In this document: in pieces, positions 5,599 through 9,086 of the stretch | Layout: the number at the start of each line of letters is the position of its first letter | Numbering within the stretch: position 1 is the first letter of the stretch | Assembly (NCBI GenBank): GCA_937884735.1 | Contig: CAKZYI010000435.1 | Location: forward strand, 1 to 9,086 | Length of the DNA: 9,086 nt | Reading direction: 5' to 3' | Origin: an uncultured Pleurocapsa sp. | GTDB lineage: Bacteria; Cyanobacteriota; Cyanobacteriia; Cyanobacteriales; Xenococcaceae | Notes under the pieces: model-generated | Told to the model about the DNA's origin: nothing | Seen by the model: the letters and a program-made list of their open reading frames with translations, nothing else | Database searches by the model: none | Made by a program: the position numbers and the translations under genes

Positions 5599-7275
5599 TC
5601 ATTTTCTTTTTACTTTTAATTTTCTAATGATATCTGCATGTGCTTCTCTGGTAATAGGATAGAAATAGGTCAAAATTACGCCGATAATTAGAAACACTGT
5701 GGGTAACGGCGCGATCGCGATTCTAATGGCTAGTAAGGCACTTTCTGGTTGGATGGGGATAGCTTCTCCTGGTACTCTCTCTACAAAGCCAGACCATTCT
5801 AAGGCGATGCCAATTACAAATAAAGCCAGAGCTAACCCTAGCTTTTGCATAAACACCATAAAGCTGTAAAAAATTCCTTCTCTTCGTATTCCTGTATTTA
5901 ATTCATCCAAATCTACAACATCGGGAATCATCGACCAAGGAATTAGATAGGCTACAGAAACTCCAAAACCAGCCATAATTGCCCCAACATACAATAAAGT
6001 GGTTTGTCCTGGTTGAATTAAAAATAAGGCTGCTTGTGCCACAATCCAGATCGCTGTTCCCATATAATAAACGGCTTTTTTGCCGAATTTATCGCTTACT
6101 AATTTCCAGAAAAACAACATAACCAAAGCTGTTCCCTGAACTGCGATCGCTACAGTAGGAAAGGCATCTTCACTCATTTTCATCCAGCCGACAACATAGT
6201 AAATCAGAATTGATGCTGTCATCTGTACTCCCAACCAGGAACACATGTAAATACCCATTACGTACAAAAAAGCTTTATTGGAAAAAGCAACTTTAAGCTG
6301 TTCTTTAATCGGAATACTTGGAGCATTATCAGCTTCGTTTTTGGCGGCAATCGCTTCTACGCTGTTTAGATGGGCTTCAACTTTGGCAAAAATCATGGTT
6401 AAGCCAAAACCAATAAACTGTAAGCCAAATAAAACACCAACAACTCCCTCAAGGAAATATTGTTTTCCTTGAAGAGCTAAATCAGGATTGGTTGATGGAG
6501 GTAAATTTCCAGACTGCAAAATTGAATTTACCCCATAGGCAATGGCAAAAACTCCCAAGGCAGTAATGATAAATCCTAATATTTTTTTTCCTTGCTTACC
6601 TAGTAGGGGAACAGCACCTTTCTCTTGAATCCGAAAAGTACACCACAATATAGCTACCACAGACAATATGGTCGAGATTAAAGCAAATACTAGATACCTT
6701 TGTTCCAAATCTACAGGATAGGCTTCGGTAATAAAACCTGCCAACACCAAAGATAATATACTTCCACCGATGGAAAAGGCAAAACGAAAACTGTTTAGAC
6801 TAGTACGTTCATTGTAGTCTTGAGTTAATTCTGGAGTTAATGCCGTGTAGGGTAAATTGTCAACGGTATTAGCTAAGTTAAATAGGTTAGCGATGATATT
6901 GTAGTATGCAAACAAGCTCCACTTATTGACTTCTGGATCTGTGCTAAAGCTAGGCACTATCCACTGTAGAAAGAAGAAAATTCCAAAAGGAATCGCTCCA
7001 AATAGCATCCAGGGTATACGCCTACCCCAACGAGTACGAGTGCGATCGCTTAAAATTCCTGCAACAGGATCGTTAATTGCATCGCCAATTTTACCGATGG
7101 CTAAAATACTTCCTGCTAGCCCCGCAGGTAATCCTGCAACATTGGTGAAAAAATATAACAGGAAAAATACTAAAATATTAGCCGTGATTGCAGGACCCAT
7201 ATCTCCTGAACCATAAGCTAATTTGGTGGAAAAGTTGAGCTTTTCTCGATCTACTGACTTCTCGCTAATATCCAA
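5599..7275 (-). CDS. GPH-family (MelB-like) sugar:cation symporter
   Basis: A 558-residue inner-membrane transporter of the MFS glycoside-pentoside-hexuronide family. Characteristic segments are STKLAYGSGDMG (16-27), GKIGDAINDPVAGILSDRT (61-79), TRWGRRIPWMLFG (81-93) and DVVDLDELNTGIRREGIFY (452-470). D65 and D69 fit the MelB cation ligands D55 and D59, and D139 fits sugar-site D124. The position of MelB D19 is not acidic (P28-A29), so the substrate probably differs from melibiose. The usual 12 helices are joined by two extra hydrophobic segments (~232-253 and ~274-297) in the central loop, explaining the length excess over the usual ~450-475. The start is TTG 7275: an in-frame TAA lies seven codons upstream, the first in-frame ATG is inside the conserved core, and AGGA precedes the TTG by 11 bases. 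The substrate is unknown. Confidence 0.85.
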   Translation of the reverse strand: MDISEKSVDREKLNFSTKLAYGSGDMGPAITANILVFFLLYFFTNVAGLPAGLAGSILAIGKIGDAINDPVAGILSDRTRTRWGRRIPWMLFGAIPFGIFFFLQWIVPSFSTDPEVNKWSLFAYYNIIANLFNLANTVDNLPYTALTPELTQDYNERTSLNSFRFAFSIGGSILSLVLAGFITEAYPVDLEQRYLVFALISTILSVVAILWCTFRIQEKGAVPLLGKQGKKILGFIITALGVFAIAYGVNSILQSGNLPPSTNPDLALQGKQYFLEGVVGVLFGLQFIGFGLTMIFAKVEAHLNSVEAIAAKNEADNAPSIPIKEQLKVAFSNKAFLYVMGIYMCSWLGVQMTASILIYYVVGWMKMSEDAFPTVAIAVQGTALVMLFFWKLVSDKFGKKAVYYMGTAIWIVAQAALFLIQPGQTTLLYVGAIMAGFGVSVAYLIPWSMIPDVVDLDELNTGIRREGIFYSFMVFMQKLGLALALFVIGIALEWSGFVERVPGEAIPIQPESALLAIRIAIAPLPTVFLIIGVILTYFYPITREAHADIIRKLKVKRK

Positions 7276-7297
7276 TTTTTTAAAGTTCCTATTTTAT

Positions 7298-7810
7298 ATG
7301 ACAGATTTAAACATAACTTGGTCAGAATATCATCATAAAATTGAAAATCTGGCTGTCAAGATATATCAGTCTAATTGGCAGTTTAACCAAATTGTCTGTC
7401 TGGCAAAAGGTGGCTTGCGAGTTGGAGACATTCTTTGTCGTTTGTATGACAAACCACTAGCTATTTTATCTACTGCTTCTTATCGAGGAGAAGGTAATCG
7501 CCAGCGGGGCAAAATTCAGTTTTCCGAGCATCTTACTTCGATTCAGCCTCTAGGCGATCGCATTTTGTTAGTAGACGACTTAGTTGATTCTGGGGTGAGT
7601 TTGGCAGAATCTTTACAATGGCTGCGAGATAATTACAGAGAAAAGATAGTAGATATTCGTACTGCTGTAATTTGGTATAAGAGTACTTCAGTAAAAACAC
7701 CAGACTACTTTGTTGATTATTTGGCAGAAAATCCCTGGATTAATCAACCCTTTGAAAAGTATGAAAGGATTGATATGAGAGAACTTGCTGATAGTTTTCG
7801 TAAAGATTAG
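7298..7810 (+). CDS. Purine-type phosphoribosyltransferase
   Basis: A 170-residue type I phosphoribosyltransferase. The PRPP-binding signature ILLVDDLVDSGVS lies at 89-101, with both acidic residues and the Ser-Gly loop present. The pyrophosphate loop is AKGGLRVGD (36-44), and the hood region near PDYFVDYLAENPWI (136-149) is typical of xanthine/hypoxanthine-guanine enzymes (Gpt/COG2236-like). The expected reaction is purine base plus PRPP giving nucleotide plus pyrophosphate, for purine salvage in the cytoplasm; the base preference cannot be read. ATG 7298 was chosen because an open frame from 7223 would run back through the divergent transporter start and adds nothing family-like. Only 22 bases separate the two divergent starts. 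No Shine-Dalgarno is visible, so weak or leaderless initiation is possible. Confidence 0.85.
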   Translation: MTDLNITWSEYHHKIENLAVKIYQSNWQFNQIVCLAKGGLRVGDILCRLYDKPLAILSTASYRGEGNRQRGKIQFSEHLTSIQPLGDRILLVDDLVDSGVSLAESLQWLRDNYREKIVDIRTAVIWYKSTSVKTPDYFVDYLAENPWINQPFEKYERIDMRELADSFRKD

Positions 7811-7905
7811 GTCAAGAAAACTAGTTTGTTTAAGAAAAAAAATACCAAAACTTTAAAAAAAACGGTTAAATTCGATCAAAAAACTAGTATATTTACGGAA
7901 GACAC

Positions 7906-7934
7906 AGACATAGGTTTCCAATTAACCTATATCT
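7906..7934. other. Stem-loop downstream of the phosphoribosyltransferase gene
   Basis: AGACATAGGTT pairs with AACCTATATCT around a seven-base loop, with one mismatch in 11 positions. It lies 96 bases after the stop codon. No T tract follows, so it is not a standard intrinsic terminator; it may protect the 3' end or belong to the adjacent repeat element. Confidence 0.45.
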
Positions 7935-7941
7935 TAGTTGA

Positions 7942-8040
7942 AAAAACGCAAAAAAAATTAGGAGCGTTGTCAGCCAAACAACACCCCTAATACCAACCAT
8001 ATAGAACCGTTAAGCAATATTGTAAATCGAGTCGTAAATT
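7942..8040 (+). repeat. Repeat unit A of a ~98-base structured repeat
   Basis: The unit has an A-rich leader and a hairpin at 7958-7990 (13-position stem with two mismatches, loop CAGCCAA). GTTAAGCAATAT (8009-8020) and GAGTCGTAAATT (8029-8040) follow. All four parts recur in the same order and near-identical spacing at 8231-8328. Orientation is given by the A-rich leader and is arbitrary; strand of transcription, if any, is unknown. Confidence 0.75.
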
Positions 8041-8046
8041 CAAATA

Positions 8047-8085
8047 GCAAAGGGTTTTTAGTTTAGAGCCTAAGTTACTCTTTGC
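8047..8085. other. Nested hairpin between the two repeat units
   Basis: GCAAAGGGT (8047-8055) pairs with ACTCTTTGC (8077-8085) with one G-U wobble. An inner TTAG/CTAA stem (8063-8066 with 8070-8073) closes a three-base loop. The nested layout suggests a folded RNA more than chance, but it is a single copy and so has no comparative support here. Confidence 0.45.
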
Positions 8086-8134
8086 ACTTGCATCTACTAT
8101 TCTAATCCAGTATCGGGTTTTAGTCGGGTTTTTG

Positions 8135-8152
8135 GGAAGATTATAGTCTTCC
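8135..8152. other. Hairpin GGAAGA/TCTTCC
   Basis: A perfect six-pair stem with loop TTATAG. It lies midway between repeat units A and B, just after a run of five T and not before one on the plus strand. On the minus strand the hairpin is followed by CCCAAAAA, so it is not a terminator there either. Confidence 0.4.
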
Positions 8153-8230
8153 AGAAACTAATAAAACCTTTGTGGCGTAAAATCTTGAGATACTATTAAT
8201 TTTTGTAAAGTCATCGTGTTTTTACTCCCC

Positions 8231-8328
8231 AAAAAAAGCCAAAAAATATAGAGGTGTCGTCAGCCAAACAACGCCTCTAAGCCATTTCTATAAAACTGTT
8301 AAGCAATATCTTTACTGAGTCGTAAATT
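8231..8328 (+). repeat. Repeat unit B of a ~98-base structured repeat
   Basis: The second copy has an A-rich leader and a hairpin at 8249-8279 with the same CAGCCAA loop (8261-8267). GTTAAGCAATAT (8298-8309) and GAGTCGTAAATT (8317-8328) follow. The loop-to-loop distance from unit A is 290 bases. Differences from A concentrate in the stem and in the spacers, while the loop and the two downstream boxes are identical. Confidence 0.75.
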
Positions 8329-8331
8329 AGG

Positions 8332-8361
8332 AATTTCAGCCGAGAAATTTGCATGAATTTC
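8332..8361. other. Three alternating complementary arms
   Basis: AATTTC (8332-8337), GAAATT (8344-8349) and AATTTC (8356-8361) are each separated by six bases, so the middle arm can pair with either neighbour. The second hairpin is followed by TTTT. The arms are short and AT-rich, so this may be chance. Confidence 0.3.
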
Positions 8362-8456
8362 TTTTGCTTGTCTCCTTGGTATCGATTATATGCTTTATAA
8401 AATATTTATATTTTGTTTGCAAGAATTAAATTTACATTTATTTACATTATATAAAT

Positions 8457-9086
8457 TTAAAATAGACTTAATTGCTGGGGATTGGGATCGATTTTATTCC
8501 AAGGTAAATTTGGTACACTACAATTTTTTTGCGTTAATAAATGTTGAAAATACTTTGCTGTTTCAGGAGAATAAACTTCTTGGGGACAGTGAACAAAAAA
8601 GTAAATTGTTTTTCCTTGACGTAGCCAGTCGCTTATATTGTCTGCCCATTGTTCTAAATAAGATTCGTTATATTGGCTATTTGGATGGCTGATAAAGCGA
8701 ACAAAAGCAATATTGTTGGTAATTGTTTCTTGCAGAGGAAGTTTGGGTTTTTTTCGTTGTGAGTTGATTTGTGGATCGTCAGAACAATTGTAAATAGGAC
8801 GAGTATCTAGTAGAACTCTGGATATGTTGAGTCGATTGAGCAAACTATTTAAGCGATCGCTTTGTTCGGGTTCAAACCAATCTAAGTGTCTTATCTCTAA
8901 GGCTAAAGATAAATTGGATTGGCTGCAAATTTTCAAAAATTCGGTTAAATCTTCTAAATACTGCGGGCTATAGCTAGGGGGTAATTGAATAAAGGTTGTC
9001 CCCAAACGAGTATTTAAACCAGACATTTTGGTTAAAAAACTCAAAGCCTCATCAACATGGGATAAAAGTAAACCTTGATGAGTAAT
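8457..9086 (-). CDS. DUF72 (YecE-like) family protein, N-terminal part outside the window
   Basis: The frame is open from the right edge to a TAA at 8457-8459, giving 209 visible residues; the true start lies beyond 9086. Visible family features are RLGTTFIQLPPSYSP, LALEIRHLDWF (the strand with the conserved Glu-x-Arg), VLLDTRP, NIAFVRFISHP and TIYFFVHCP. DUF72 proteins are TIM-barrel-like, usually 240-290 residues, and of unknown biochemical role. The usual family YxYFNN(D/H) segment appears here as IYFFVHCPQEVYSPETA, with the Asn pair replaced by Val-His. The frame has no internal stop. It ends 129 bases from repeat unit B and converges on the phosphoribosyltransferase gene across the 646-base region. 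Confidence 0.82.
   Translation of the reverse strand: MTHQGLLLSHVDEALSFLTKMSGLNTRLGTTFIQLPPSYSPQYLEDLTEFLKICSQSNLSLALEIRHLDWFEPEQSDRLNSLLNRLNISRVLLDTRPIYNCSDDPQINSQRKKPKLPLQETITNNIAFVRFISHPNSQYNESYLEQWADNISDWLRQGKTIYFFVHCPQEVYSPETAKYFQHLLTQKNCSVPNLPWNKIDPNPQQLSLF

Larger units (their letters stand above)
7811..8456. other. 646-base gene-free region with repeats and hairpins
   Basis: No credible reading frame starts or ends here. The region is AT-rich and holds, in order, an imperfect stem-loop (7906-7934), repeat unit A (7942-8040), a nested hairpin (8047-8085), a direct 8-base repeat TCGGGTTT (8113-8120 and 8124-8131), a hairpin GGAAGA/TCTTCC (8135-8152), repeat unit B (8231-8328), and three alternating arms (8332-8361). 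An AT-only tract precedes the DUF72 stop. It lies between the ends of two convergent genes, so it is not their shared promoter region. It may encode a structured RNA or be a decayed mobile element. Confidence 0.6.

Noticed and set aside
6278..7216. Plus-strand frames at 6278-6472 and 6926-7216
   Set aside because: They mirror conserved membrane segments of the symporter on the opposite strand.
7223..7297. Longer phosphoribosyltransferase start at 7223
   Set aside because: It would overlap the start of the divergent transporter gene and adds residues unlike the family.
7942..8328. CRISPR array from the repeated hairpin
   Set aside because: Only two diverged units with 190 bases between them, no regular spacers and no cas genes.
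7811..8456. tRNA or known small RNA gene
   Set aside because: No T-loop-like GTTCRANNC with matching acceptor arms was found, and the hairpin loops do not match the Yfr1 or Yfr2 motifs I know.
8390..8692. 100-codon plus-strand frame starting in the intergenic region
   Set aside because: Most of it is antisense to the DUF72 gene, and the remainder is AT-driven; no ribosome binding site or domain was seen.

Overview
The window is chromosomal DNA from a cyanobacterium. Fourteen exact copies of the HIP1 octamer GCGATCGC are spread over 9.1 kb, in genes and between them. The gene set also fits: an Alr4036-type flavoprotein, a DUF4399 protein and an HpsA-like prepilin protein, in AT-rich DNA. A coccoid or filamentous lineage with fairly low GC is a reasonable guess; the genus cannot be fixed from the sequence. 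No tRNA, rRNA, transposase or CRISPR array was seen.

Left part (1-2563, minus strand): two exported or surface-type proteins in tandem. The upstream gene (2563-1526) encodes a cellulose-binding CBM2 domain fused to a complete two-domain bacterial expansin. The downstream gene (from 1345, running off the left edge) encodes a large prepilin-like protein with an N-terminus ending GYVLP and Asp-rich calcium-loop-like stretches. Together they suggest remodelling of a polysaccharide matrix or sheath, possibly linked to pilus-dependent export or motility (inference).

Centre left (2564-4344): a 349-base divergent intergenic region holds a clean inverted repeat before a two-gene plus-strand operon of small periplasmic proteins. 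The first is a DUF4399 protein with a GHHH motif. The second would start with histidine after signal cleavage, which suggests metal (copper) binding. A GNAT acetyltransferase with a C-terminal membrane tail converges on the operon and overlaps it by 11 bases; its tail is written largely by a HIP1-derived palindrome.

Centre right (4489-7810): an Alr4036-family FMN-binding protein and a YraN-family nuclease-like protein form a plus-strand pair. They converge on a long GPH-family sugar:cation symporter (minus strand, TTG start) with two extra membrane helices in its central loop. Twenty-two bases away, a purine-type phosphoribosyltransferase is transcribed divergently.

Right part (7811-9086): a 646-base gene-free region carries two diverged copies of a ~98-base repeat, 290 bases apart. 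Each contains a hairpin with the same loop (CAGCCAA) and one compensatory base-pair change, and other hairpins lie around them. This is the best candidate for an undescribed RNA or non-autonomous element. The window ends inside a DUF72 (YecE-like) gene whose N-terminal part lies beyond the right edge.
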